Shown here: positions 16,262 through 24,679 of the stretch, one piece after another | How the letters are laid out: each line of letters opens with the position of its first letter | How positions within the stretch are numbered: position 1 is the first letter of the stretch | Origin: Alteribacter lacisalsi | GTDB lineage: Bacteria; Bacillota; Bacilli; Bacillales; Salisediminibacteriaceae | NCBI RefSeq assembly: GCF_003226345.1 | Contig: NZ_PDOF01000001.1 | Coordinates: 1,240,001 to 1,304,000 of the forward strand | Direction of reading: 5' to 3' | DNA length: 64,000 nt | Position numbers and translations under genes: made by a program | Notes under the pieces: model-generated | Seen by the model: the letters and a program-made list of their open reading frames with translations, nothing else | Told to the model about the DNA's origin: nothing | The model's database searches: none

Positions 16262-17410
16262 ATGAAACCAACGTTAACACTAATTGCCACGGCCGCAATG
16301 GGGCTTGAGGCGATTGTTGCAAAAGAAGTCAGAGATCTTGGATTTGAAAATGTTGAGGTTGAGAACGGAAAAGTCACTTTTTCCTCGGAGCCTGAGGGTA
16401 TTGCAAGAGCAAACCTGTGGCTCAGAAGTGCCGACAGGGTGAAAATTAAGGTCGGTGAGTTTAAAGCTGTCACGTTCGATTCCCTGTTTGAACAGACGAA
16501 AGCTCTTCCGTGGGATCAGTTTCTCCCTGCCGACGCTGAGTTTCCTGTGATCGGCCGTTCAGTAAAATCAGGGCTTTACAGTGTGCCTGATTGTCAGGCG
16601 ATCGTAAAAAAAGCAGTTGTTGAGAAAATGAAACAAACGTATAAGAAAGACTGGTTTGACGAGACAGGTGGGTTTTACAGAATTGAAGTGGCGCTTCATA
16701 AGGATCTTGCCACACTAACGATTGATACGAGCGGGAACGGTCTCCACCGCAGAGGGTATCGGTACCTTCATAATGAAGCCCCCCTTAAGGAAACGCTCGC
16801 CGCTGCCCTGGTCCGCCTCACAAACTGGCATCCGGATCGCCCATTTGTCGACCCGTTCTGCGGTTCCGGAACAATTCCAATTGAAGCAGCGATGATCGGT
16901 CAAAACATTGCACCGGGTATTAACCGGGAATTTGCGTTTGAAGAGTGGGACTGGTATGACAGGAAATGGATCGACCAGGCCCATGAAGAAGCTGAAGATC
17001 TTGCCAGGTACGATCAAAAGCTGTCCATTTTCGGTACTGACATTGATCATAAAATGGTGGACCTTGCCACGAACAACGCAATGGAAGCCGGCTTTCCGGA
17101 TCAGATTAAGTTTAAACAAATGCAGGCATCGGATCTTCGTTCGAAACAGGAATATGGCGTTGTGCTCGGAAATCCCCCATACGGGGAACGGATGAATGAA
17201 AAATCCGAAGTAGAAGTTCTCTACAAGCAGATCGGAGATGTTTACCGCACATATCTGCCAACATGGAGCGTCTATATGATCACCTCTCACGAAAAATTTG
17301 AACTGTTTTACGGAAAAAAAGCAACGAAAAAGAGAAAACTGTACAACGGAAACATCAAAACCGACTTTTATCAGTACTGGGGTCCGCGTCCCCCAAGAAA
17401 ATCAGACTGA
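16262..17410 (+). CDS. ypsC: THUMP-domain 23S rRNA/RNA guanine-N2 methyltransferase YpsC (RlmL family)
   Basis: The 382-residue protein has an N-terminal ferredoxin-like/THUMP RNA-binding region (residues about 1-160) and a SAM-dependent methylase domain with DPFCGSGTIPIEA and the catalytic NPPYGERM. E. coli RlmL methylates G2445 of 23S rRNA, and YpsC is the Bacillus homologue. ATG 16262 has AAAGGAG nine bases upstream. Length is nearly that of B. subtilis YpsC. It closes the conserved mrfA-to-ypsC block. Confidence 0.92.
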   Translation: MKPTLTLIATAAMGLEAIVAKEVRDLGFENVEVENGKVTFSSEPEGIARANLWLRSADRVKIKVGEFKAVTFDSLFEQTKALPWDQFLPADAEFPVIGRSVKSGLYSVPDCQAIVKKAVVEKMKQTYKKDWFDETGGFYRIEVALHKDLATLTIDTSGNGLHRRGYRYLHNEAPLKETLAAALVRLTNWHPDRPFVDPFCGSGTIPIEAAMIGQNIAPGINREFAFEEWDWYDRKWIDQAHEEAEDLARYDQKLSIFGTDIDHKMVDLATNNAMEAGFPDQIKFKQMQASDLRSKQEYGVVLGNPPYGERMNEKSEVEVLYKQIGDVYRTYLPTWSVYMITSHEKFELFYGKKATKKRKLYNGNIKTDFYQYWGPRPPRKSD

Positions 17411-17418
17411 CTTTTATG

Positions 17419-17448
17419 GCCGCTTTCTTTTCAGAAGGCGGCTTTTTT
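17419..17448 (+). terminator. Terminator after ypsC
   Basis: GCCGCTTTC (17419-17427) pairs with GAAGGCGGC (17434-17442), one G-U pair, followed by six T. Confidence 0.85.
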
Positions 17449-17656
17449 GTATACTCTTTCTGTCAGTACTCTCTATTTTGCCCTAACCTGAATCGATTGC
17501 GGCTGCAACCTATCCGTTCGTTTTTGAACAGATTAAGGATTTCCTAGTAACTGACATGCATAAACTTGGCCCAGATGTAAAGAATGTATAAAGAGATAAA
17601 GCAGGGGTGTGCCCTGGCTGGAATGCCGGGATACATACAGAAGGAGTGAAGGACCG

Positions 17657-17755
17657 TTGAAGAAGGCTGCAATGAATATCGAGTACCGCTGGCTGTTTTT
17701 TGTCGTAGTCCTCGGAACGATCCTGTTTGGACTGAGCTTTCTCGTTACAGGATAA
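17657..17755 (+). CDS. 32-residue single-pass membrane microprotein
   Basis: A TTG start at 17657 lies ten bases after AAGGAG, and the peptide has one clear membrane helix (WLFFVVVLGTILFGLSFLV) with a positively charged N-terminus. An in-frame ATG at 17672 has a weaker ribosome site. I recognise no family. Many Bacillus microproteins of this form are stress or sporulation genes, but nothing here proves it. Confidence 0.5.
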   Translation: MKKAAMNIEYRWLFFVVVLGTILFGLSFLVTG

Positions 17756-17882
17756 AACCCGCTGAAAAACCTATTACGTGATCCGGAGCATATTACGGAA
17801 AACGGGGCATATGATGGCAGGACAGGGATAAGTAATAGCCGGTTTCAGGATTAGACCACTTTAAGAAAGGCTGGGATCCACC

Positions 17883-18125
17883 ATGTCAGAACCATTTAAC
17901 GATGTTCAGCAAATTGAAATGGCCATTAAAGCCGCCCAGAAGATGGTCGGACAAGCTACAAAAAGCATGAATCCAGAGCAGCTTGAAACAGCTACCAATG
18001 CGCTGAACGATGCGAAGGCGCAGCTTCAGGATGCGGTAAAGTATGAAATGAGCGGCGAATTTGGAGCATACTCCAAAGATCTGATTACGAAACTGGAGCA
18101 TCAGCTTGATGAAGCAAAAGACTGA
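17883..18125 (+). CDS. DUF2564-family small protein
   Basis: The 80-residue, all-helical, soluble protein matches the DUF2564 family of Bacillaceae (FNDVQQIEMAIKAAQKMVGQ at the N-terminus and LEHQLDEAKD at the end). Its function is not known. A purine-rich AAGGCTGGGAT precedes the ATG, and a strong terminator follows at once, so it is probably a single-gene unit. Confidence 0.8.
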   Translation: MSEPFNDVQQIEMAIKAAQKMVGQATKSMNPEQLETATNALNDAKAQLQDAVKYEMSGEFGAYSKDLITKLEHQLDEAKD

Positions 18126-18138
18126 ATAGGAAATATGC

Positions 18139-18169
18139 AAAAACCGAAGGGGAGCCCTTCGGTTTTTTT
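18139..18169 (+). terminator. Terminator of the DUF2564 gene
   Basis: CCGAAGGG (18144-18151) pairs with CCCTTCGG (18155-18162) inside flanking A and T runs. Confidence 0.88.
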
Positions 18170-18189
18170 GCTATGTTAAAGTCTATTGT

Positions 18190-18335
18190 TAACTTCCGCT
18201 CAATGCGCTCTTTTTCCGCATCTACCGCTTCAGTCTCCTCGGGAACCATGCTTCTTCCTCTGCTCGTTTTGCTTCGAAGCATACTCGTGAAGTAACCGCT
18301 TTCGTCCCTGCGGGGTCTATGGCCGTTTAAAACCT
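18190..18335 (+). repeat. Degenerate copy of the dispersed repeat
   Basis: Segments such as CGCTTCAGTCTCC, ATGCTTCTTCCTCTGC, GCTTCGAAGC and CCCTGCGGGGTCT occur as in the intact copy at 44055-44303, with internal loss and rearrangement. It lies between a terminator and the 3' end of yneR and holds no gene I can support. Confidence 0.5.
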
Positions 18336-18359
18336 GAATTCGCTTTTTGCGTTTTCTTT

Positions 18360-18668
18360 TTACTTTCCTTCCGGGTTGATCACATCTCCGATATCCGGGT
18401 TGGAAAAGGAAACCTCGTCCATGTCAGGGTCATATTTAACGGTCATTCCATTAAAATACCAGACATCATCCTCTGTAACGTGAAAGGTAATGCCCGAAGC
18501 TTCAGCAGTATGGCAGTGCGAGGCGGGAATTTCCTTTGTTACCCCGGCGGAGAACCCTCCGGATCCCACACCGCCTACCCTTACGTACAGCCGCAGGCTA
18601 TCCCCTTCTTTTAAATTCATTTCTCTTTTATACAGGTCCGCTGCTTCGCGGGTAATTGTTAAATTCAT
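18360..18668 (-). CDS. yneR: HesB/IscA-like protein YneR
   Basis: The 102-residue protein has the HesB/IscA-like fold seen in YneR (LTITREAADLYKREM, then RLYVRVGGVGSGGF). It lacks the conserved C-terminal Cys-Gly-Cys of true A-type Fe-S carriers and keeps a single Cys (SHCHT), so it probably does not carry a cluster in the usual way. GGGGAGGG lies eight bases before ATG 18668. In B. subtilis yneR lies close to yneT and parEC, as here. Confidence 0.85.
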   Translation of the reverse strand: MNLTITREAADLYKREMNLKEGDSLRLYVRVGGVGSGGFSAGVTKEIPASHCHTAEASGITFHVTEDDVWYFNGMTVKYDPDMDEVSFSNPDIGDVINPEGK

Positions 18669-18854
18669 GTCTGATCCCTCCCCTGTTACAGCTTTATTCT
18701 ACCTTCCGTTCATTCTGAGTGCAACCGTAACGAGGGTACGTCGACATTACCTAAGTCGGAAAATTAATAATAGTCTGCCTCCGGGATGGTCAAATTTGCT
18801 CTGCTCAGTTAAAATACGAGATGAACGTAACTGAATGAAGGAGTGGACATTGCC

Positions 18855-20384
18855 GTGAAAAGTGAACAAGTACTCGAAACCGAAACGGAATTCAGAGAGT
18901 ATTTAAAAAGAATGAGCAACTATCAGGAAGCACTCGGACTAATTGGATGGGACCTTCGTACAGGAGCCCCGAAAAAAGGGGCGGCACAGCGAGCCGAGGT
19001 CATTGGCACGCTTTCGGCAGATGTGTTTAAAATGGCTGTATCCAAGGAAATGGAGAAATTTATTGAAACACTGAGCAGTGAAGAAGCACAGAGCAATCTT
19101 GATGATGTAACAAAATCCTCCTTATACCAGTGTAAAAAAACATTTGATAAGCAGAGGAACATTCCTGAGGACGAATTTAAAAACTATGTGATTCTTACTT
19201 CCAATGCGGAATCCATCTGGCCTGAGGCAAAAGACACAGGCGATTTTGCTATGTTTTTACCTTATCTTGAGAAGATCGTGGCATATAACCGCAAATACAC
19301 AGACTGGGTGGGATATGAAGGCAATAGATATAACGCGCTGCTCGATGATTATGAACCAGGTCTGACTGTCGAAACACTCGACCGTGTGTTCGGAGAACTC
19401 CGCGACCGCCTCGTCCCGCTTGTAAAAGCAGTTCAGGAATCAGACAGCAAGCCGGAAACGGATTTTCTGTTTACTCATTTTCCTAAGGATAAACAGGAGC
19501 AGCTCAGCAGGGCTCTTCTCGAACAAATGGGCTACGATTTCGAAGCCGGCCGCCTGGATACAACCGTTCATCCATTTGCTGCCGGCCTCAATCCCAATGA
19601 TGTCCGTGTAACGACGAAATATGATGAAGGGGACTTCCGGACGGCTGTTTTCGGCACGATCCACGAAGGCGGGCACGCCCTTTACGAACAGAATATCGAT
19701 GAAAAATATATCGGCACGCCGGTTTGTTCCGGTACATCCATGGGCATCCACGAATCACAGTCTTTATTCTGGGAGAATTTTGCCGGCAGAAACAAAGCAT
19801 TCTGGGAGAAAAATTACGGGCTTCTGAAAGAGAACTCAAATGGCCAGTTTGATAACATCAGCCTTGAGGACTTTTACCGCGGAATCAATGTAGCTGGACC
19901 GTCCCTGATCCGGATCGAGGCAGATGAGATGACGTATACCCTCCATATCATCGTCAGGTATGAGCTTGAAAAAGCGCTTATAAACGGGGATCTGGAACCA
20001 AGAGACCTGCCGGAAGCCTGGAACGATAAGATGGAGGAATATCTCGGCGTGCGCCCGCAGCATGATGGGGAAGGGGTACTGCAGGATGTTCACTGGTCCG
20101 GCGGCGCATTCGGTTATTTTCCTTCCTACGCACTCGGATACGTTTATGCCGCACAGTTGATGGCTGCCATGAGAAAAGATCTGGACACGCCATTTGAGGG
20201 TCTGCTCCGGGAAGGCAGCCTGAAACCTGTAAAAGAATGGATGACAGAGCGGGTACACAAGTTCGGCAGAAGTAAACAGCCTCTGGAAATTCTCCAGGAT
20301 ACCACCGGTGAAGGGATTAATCCAAAGTACTTAATCGATTACCTTGAGAAAAAATACAGCGATGTATATGAGTTGAATCGTTAA
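18855..20384 (+). CDS. M32-family metallocarboxypeptidase (YpwA/thermostable carboxypeptidase 1)
   Basis: This 509-residue zinc enzyme removes C-terminal residues from peptides in the cytoplasm. The zinc site is HEGGH (residues 270-274) with a further Glu in HESQSLFWEN. The C-terminal GYFPSYALGYVYAAQL motif is typical of family M32, and the length matches the usual 500. GTG 18855 is preferred over GTG 18843 because AAGGAG at 18838-18843 overlaps the latter. It reads towards the capA-like gene and ends with its own hairpin. Confidence 0.93.
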   Translation: MKSEQVLETETEFREYLKRMSNYQEALGLIGWDLRTGAPKKGAAQRAEVIGTLSADVFKMAVSKEMEKFIETLSSEEAQSNLDDVTKSSLYQCKKTFDKQRNIPEDEFKNYVILTSNAESIWPEAKDTGDFAMFLPYLEKIVAYNRKYTDWVGYEGNRYNALLDDYEPGLTVETLDRVFGELRDRLVPLVKAVQESDSKPETDFLFTHFPKDKQEQLSRALLEQMGYDFEAGRLDTTVHPFAAGLNPNDVRVTTKYDEGDFRTAVFGTIHEGGHALYEQNIDEKYIGTPVCSGTSMGIHESQSLFWENFAGRNKAFWEKNYGLLKENSNGQFDNISLEDFYRGINVAGPSLIRIEADEMTYTLHIIVRYELEKALINGDLEPRDLPEAWNDKMEEYLGVRPQHDGEGVLQDVHWSGGAFGYFPSYALGYVYAAQLMAAMRKDLDTPFEGLLREGSLKPVKEWMTERVHKFGRSKQPLEILQDTTGEGINPKYLIDYLEKKYSDVYELNR

Positions 20385-20393
20385 ATGATGAGG

Positions 20394-20433
20394 GAGGCTG
20401 GGACATTAAAATTCCAGTCTCTTCTATTTTTTT
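20394..20433 (+). terminator. Terminator carrying the GAGGCTGGGACA motif
   Basis: GAGGCTGG (20394-20401) pairs with CCAGTCTC (20414-20421), one G-U pair, followed by a T run. The same GAGGCTGGGAC sequence recurs at 40600-40610 after the second ger operon. Confidence 0.75.
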
Positions 20434-20568
20434 GAAAAAAGTGACTGATGCGTGAGGTTAATTCTATTGATATGTAACGTAATTGTCATAAAACCGTTAC
20501 AAAAAAGAAAGGAGTTTGATAGAATATGACTTGATTGATCGTAATTTACCACTTGAAAGGAACAGGAT

Positions 20569-21687
20569 ATGAAAAACGCTATAACCTTTTTTTCCGCTTT
20601 TGCTTTAGCAGCAGGCACTTTTTTCGGTCTTCAGGTTTCAGACAGCGAAAGTTCAGGCAATCACGTAACCTTTTATCAGACGCATACAGAGCGCAGCTTG
20701 TCTGATGTACATAGAGATATAAAAATAAACCGAGAAGCAACTGTTCTCGGTGCAGGCGACAGCCTGTTTTCCGTTATGAGCGACATAGAGGAATCTGACG
20801 ATTGGGAGACGGGGTTTTACGAACATCATGAAGAGATCGAATCCGCGATCCGCAGTGCTGATGCAGCCGTTTCCGGGCTCGATACAGGGCTTGCGAATCA
20901 ACTTCCGGATGTTTTTCTGGAACACGTGAGAAGCTTAGCTGAGGCTGGTTTCTCCATGTTCAGCCTTAGAGGAAGCAGTAGCCGTGACGCTCGGAGTGCC
21001 CTTGTGCATCTGGACAGCACAGGCGCTGCCTACTCAGGTATTTATGATACTAAAGACGGCAGCCACGCCTTCAGAAAAGAAATGATCAATGGCTTAACAT
21101 TCGCTTTTCTGTCCTTTACCCATACAGACAACGAGGCTGAACCAGCCTCTTCAGGGGACAGCCTGTTGTTTTCCAGGATGGAAGACAGGGAGATGAAAGA
21201 GGCAATAAAAACGGCGCGGGACCAGAGTGATATTGTCGTGCTCAATCTTCATTTTCCACAAGAGCAGCAGCAGGATCCGGGGTCTTATCAGACAGCTGTT
21301 TCAACAATGGCAGCCGAAGCGGGTGCAGACATTATCTTCGGCCACAATCCGGACGCCCTGCAGCCTTTTGAATGGCTTCACACGAGCGATGGCAGAAAAG
21401 TATTTACAGCTTACTCTCTTGGAACAATCAGCGGATCGGGAACAGCGCAGAATCAGTCCATCAGCGGTCTGGCAGGTGTTACCGTAAAAGATATAGAGGC
21501 AGGGCCCGCCAGCTATATCATCGTGGATGATCCGGTATTTTATCCAGTATTTTTTGAGAAGACAGCTCAAGGTAACAACAGTGATATAATTACTGGAGAT
21601 TTCGTGAACGGCAATAATGATCTTTTCAGTGAAGCAGAGGAGCACGTTGGGCGCTGGATGGATGATCTGCGTTCAGGATGGGACTGA
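20569..21687 (+). CDS. Degenerate CapA-like (PgsA-type) secreted protein
   Basis: The 372-residue protein has an N-terminal signal or membrane helix (residues 3-22) and a body with the order of motifs of the CapA/PgsA metallophosphatase-like family: GAGDSLF (the GD motif), AAVSGLDT, DIVVLNLHF, GADIIFGHNPDALQPFEW and FTAYSLGTIS. Several residues that bind metal in active members are changed: the usual H-W-G-x-E is NLHFPQE, and G-H-H-P-H is GHNPD. It is therefore probably a non-catalytic relative. CapA proteins act in poly-gamma-glutamate export, but no pgsB or pgsC is nearby. ATG 20569 follows AAAGGAACAGGAT. Confidence 0.7.
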   Translation: MKNAITFFSAFALAAGTFFGLQVSDSESSGNHVTFYQTHTERSLSDVHRDIKINREATVLGAGDSLFSVMSDIEESDDWETGFYEHHEEIESAIRSADAAVSGLDTGLANQLPDVFLEHVRSLAEAGFSMFSLRGSSSRDARSALVHLDSTGAAYSGIYDTKDGSHAFRKEMINGLTFAFLSFTHTDNEAEPASSGDSLLFSRMEDREMKEAIKTARDQSDIVVLNLHFPQEQQQDPGSYQTAVSTMAAEAGADIIFGHNPDALQPFEWLHTSDGRKVFTAYSLGTISGSGTAQNQSISGLAGVTVKDIEAGPASYIIVDDPVFYPVFFEKTAQGNNSDIITGDFVNGNNDLFSEAEEHVGRWMDDLRSGWD

Positions 21688-21840
21688 TGGGTGGATATTC
21701 CCTGCCCAGCACAATTAATATTTCACATACCGTATATAAATAGTGAAAAACCATTCAACAAAATATAAAGGCACATGTTTTAATAAGACCGATTGGTGAA
21801 ATGATGATAGAAATACAAAAATTCATTCAGGAGTGATTTT

Positions 21841-22245
21841 ATGAATCCGGATCGGGACGAAATCGGAAAGATTCTTAAAAAAGCAAAGAGAATCGCAGTG
21901 GTAGGACTATCAGATAATCCTGCCCGGACCTCTTATCAGGTATCAGAAGCGATGCAGCAGGCGGGCTATGAAATTGTACCTGTAAATCCAAACTGCAAAG
22001 AGACGCTCGGGCAAAAATCATACCGTTCCCTAAGCGAGATTGAAGGTAATGTGGATATTGTTAATGTGTTCAGAAGAAGTGAGCATCTTGTGGGCGTTGC
22101 AGAAGAAGCTTCGAAAATTGATGCCGACGTTTTCTGGACACAGCTGGGACTCGAAAGCGAGGAAGCATACCGCATAGCCAGTGAAGCAGGAATGACAGTT
22201 ATTATGGACCGCTGTATAAAAGTGGAGCATGCGATCACAAAATAA
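21841..22245 (+). CDS. yneT: CoA-binding-domain protein YneT
   Basis: The 134-residue single-domain protein is a Rossmann-fold CoA-binding protein (IAVVGLSDNPARTSYQVS, then IVPVNPNC and FWTQLGLESEEA). The domain is that of the alpha subunit of succinyl-CoA synthetase, but the protein stands alone and its role is unknown. AGGAGTGAT lies directly before the ATG. It precedes parE-parC, as in B. subtilis, although plsY, which lies between yneR and yneT there, is absent here. Confidence 0.88.
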   Translation: MNPDRDEIGKILKKAKRIAVVGLSDNPARTSYQVSEAMQQAGYEIVPVNPNCKETLGQKSYRSLSEIEGNVDIVNVFRRSEHLVGVAEEASKIDADVFWTQLGLESEEAYRIASEAGMTVIMDRCIKVEHAITK

Positions 22246-22354
22246 ACAAAAACGGGGATGTACCGGATCACTGTCGGGGTATTCGGGGCATCCTTTTTCA
22301 TTTGCAGATATCTCGGACAGCTTACTGTTTTAAGGTAAATTTTGTTTGAAGGTA

Positions 22355-22405
22355 AGACGGCTCCTGAGGAAAACGTCTGCCTGCAACGTAATAAAACAAC
22401 ATTCA
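22355..22405 (-). repeat. Degenerate fragment of the dispersed repeat
   Basis: GAGGAAAACGTCTGCCTGCAACGTAA... reads like the reverse complement of one end of the intact copy at 44055-44303, including the internal GCCTGCA(A/G)CG block and part of the terminal repeat. Confidence 0.45.
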
Positions 22406-22611
22406 TAATGTAAAAAGCGTGTTTACATAAATACAAAAGTCCCTGGCTGTTGTTGATTTGCATGGGACATCCTTATACTCGGAACAGTTTAGACGCCATT
22501 ACCAGATAAATTTACGAAACTTCTTGATAAATCAAATCCGAATCGCTACATTTAACATAGTACAAAAGACGCTCTCCAAATTTTGGTCCTTCCGCTACAA
22601 TAGACAAACGG

Positions 22612-22625
22612 AGAACGAGCGTTCT
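22612..22625. promoter_or_regulatory. SOS (LexA/DinR) box upstream of parE
   Basis: AGAACGAGCGTTCT fits the Bacillus LexA core GAAC-RNRY-GTTC exactly in its 12 central bases; only the outer C and G of the consensus are replaced. It lies 75 bases before parE and just upstream of TATGTTATGAT, a likely -10 region. I recall parE being listed in the B. subtilis LexA regulon. Confidence 0.65.
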
Positions 22626-22699
22626 TATGTTATGATAGAAAGAACGGCCAGGCCGGAAGAAACAAAGAAACACTGGAACGGAAGAAAGGAGTAACAAGA

Positions 22700-24679
22700 T
22701 TGACGCAGCAGCCCAGCTTTACCTACAACGATGACGCGATTCAGGTGCTTGAAGGTCTCGACGCTGTCAGAAAGCGTCCTGGTATGTATATCGGCAGTAC
22801 CGATCACCGCGGACTCCATCACCTGGTATTTGAAATTGTGGATAATGCCGTTGACGAGGCTCTTGCTGGTCACGGCGATGAAATTAAAGTAACGATACAT
22901 AAAGATGAAAGCATTACCGTTCAGGATGAGGGCCGTGGTATGCCGGTAGGGATGCACGCAACCGGCAAACCGACACCTGAAGTTATTTTTACTGTCCTCC
23001 ATGCAGGGGGGAAATTCGGACAGGGAGGATACAAAACGAGCGGCGGTCTCCATGGCGTGGGGTCTTCTGTCGTAAATGCCTTGTCTGAATTTCTGGAAGT
23101 AACGATTTACAGAAACGGAAACGTTCACCGCCAGCGGTTTGAAAACGGAGGAAAACCTGCCACCACTCTTGAAAAAACCGGAACGACGAGAAAAACAGGG
23201 ACGGTTGTCCATTTCAAGCCGGATCCGGCCATTTTCAGTACCATTCACTTTAACTATGAGACACTTGCTGAACGGCTACGTGAAGCAGCGTTCCTGATTA
23301 AAGGGATGCGGATTATTCTTAAAGATGAACGGACGACTGGTGAAACTCAGACAGATGTCTTTCAGTTTGAAACCGGGCTTGAAGCATTTGTAGAGTATCT
23401 GAATGAGGAAAAAGAAACGCTTCATCCTGTGGTTTCATTCACCGGCGAACATCAGGAAATTGAGGTTGATTTTGCGTTTCAATATAGTGATGCGTACACA
23501 GAGAACATGCTTTCTTTTGTAAACAACGTTCGCACCAAGGACGGAGGCACTCACGAGCTTGGTGCGAAAACCGCCGTTACTCGAAGCTTTAATGAGCATG
23601 CGCGGAAGATTCAGCTGCTCAAGGATAAAGATAAGAATCTTGACGGCAGTGACATCCGTGAAGGCTTCACAGCGATCGTGTCTATTCGTGTACCTGAGGA
23701 AAAACTCCAGTTTGAAGGACAGACGAAAGGCAAGCTTGGTACCACTGAAGCAAGGTCTGCAGTGGATTCCATCGTAAGTGAAAAGCTCAGCTTTTTCCTT
23801 GAGGAAAATCCTGAAATCAGCAGCACACTCATCCGTAAGGCAATTAAAGCAGCCCAGGCAAGAGAGGCTGCCCGAAAAGCCCGTGAGGACGCAAGAAGCG
23901 GAAAGAAGAATAAGCGAAAAGACGCTATGCTGAGCGGCAAGCTCACGCCTGCACAATCTAAAAACCGTGAAAAAAATGAATTGTATCTGGTCGAGGGTGA
24001 CTCGGCAGGAGGCTCTGCCAAGCAGGGGCGTGACCGTAAATTTCAGGCGGTTCTGCCACTTCGGGGAAAAGTCATTAACACAGAAAAAGCAAAACTTGCG
24101 GATATTATGAAAAACGAAGAAATCCGAACAATCATCTATGCTATTGGCGGTGATGTAGGACCGGATTTTGATATCGACAATATTAACTATGACAAAATTG
24201 TGATCATGACAGATGCGGATACTGATGGTGCTCATATCCAGGTGCTGCTTCTGACGTTTTTTTACCGGTACATGCGGCCGCTGATTGAAGCTGGTAAAGT
24301 GTATATTGCCCTTCCTCCCCTTTACAAAGTGAGTAAAGGCAGCGGGAAGAAAGAAATATCCGAGTATGCCTGGGATGAAGAAGGTATGAAGGACGCTATT
24401 AAGAAAATTGGAAAAGGTTATACAATACAGCGCTACAAAGGTCTTGGTGAGATGGATGCCACCCAGTTATGGGAAACAACCATGAATCCCGATTCCCGTA
24501 CGCTGATCCGGGTAAAAATCGATGATATTGCCCGTGCAGAACGGCGGGTTTCCACACTCATGGGCGATAAAGTTGAGCCGAGACGGAAATGGATTGAAAA
24601 CAACGTGGCCTTCAGTCTTGAAGAGGAAACAAACATTCTTGACAGTGAAAACCTGATGGTCACAGAGGAGGAGTCATAA
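22700..24679 (+). CDS. parE: DNA topoisomerase IV subunit B (ParE)
   Basis: The 659-residue ATPase subunit of topoisomerase IV, which unlinks sister chromosomes. The GHKL ATPase domain shows RKRPGMYIGST and DNAVDEALAG (residues about 25-55), then GGLHGVGSSVVNAL; the Toprim domain has EGDSAGGSAKQ and DADTDGAHI. It begins with TTG 22700 after AAAGGAG. It joins parC directly, with parC starting on the next base. An SOS-type box precedes it. Confidence 0.97.
   Translation: MTQQPSFTYNDDAIQVLEGLDAVRKRPGMYIGSTDHRGLHHLVFEIVDNAVDEALAGHGDEIKVTIHKDESITVQDEGRGMPVGMHATGKPTPEVIFTVLHAGGKFGQGGYKTSGGLHGVGSSVVNALSEFLEVTIYRNGNVHRQRFENGGKPATTLEKTGTTRKTGTVVHFKPDPAIFSTIHFNYETLAERLREAAFLIKGMRIILKDERTTGETQTDVFQFETGLEAFVEYLNEEKETLHPVVSFTGEHQEIEVDFAFQYSDAYTENMLSFVNNVRTKDGGTHELGAKTAVTRSFNEHARKIQLLKDKDKNLDGSDIREGFTAIVSIRVPEEKLQFEGQTKGKLGTTEARSAVDSIVSEKLSFFLEENPEISSTLIRKAIKAAQAREAARKAREDARSGKKNKRKDAMLSGKLTPAQSKNREKNELYLVEGDSAGGSAKQGRDRKFQAVLPLRGKVINTEKAKLADIMKNEEIRTIIYAIGGDVGPDFDIDNINYDKIVIMTDADTDGAHIQVLLLTFFYRYMRPLIEAGKVYIALPPLYKVSKGSGKKEISEYAWDEEGMKDAIKKIGKGYTIQRYKGLGEMDATQLWETTMNPDSRTLIRVKIDDIARAERRVSTLMGDKVEPRRKWIENNVAFSLEEETNILDSENLMVTEEES

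Larger units (their letters stand above)
22246..22699 (+). other. Long leader between yneT and parE
   Basis: This 454-base stretch has no gene I can support. It holds a weak GC-poor hairpin region after yneT, a degenerate piece of the dispersed repeat (about 22355-22405), and near its right end an SOS-type box and the parE ribosome site. The frame at 22458-22694 lacks a ribosome site and was rejected. Confidence 0.6.

Noticed and set aside
16222-16715. Minus-strand frames across the ypsC start
   Set aside because: They are shadows of the ypsC gene and have no ribosome sites or recognisable domains.
22458-22694. 78-codon frame between yneT and parE
   Set aside because: No ribosome site, no family, and it crosses the SOS-type box and promoter of parE.
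23435-24235. 266-codon frame antisense to parE
   Set aside because: The sense strand is clearly parE; the antisense peptide is rich in Cys, Phe and His without domain features and has no ribosome site.
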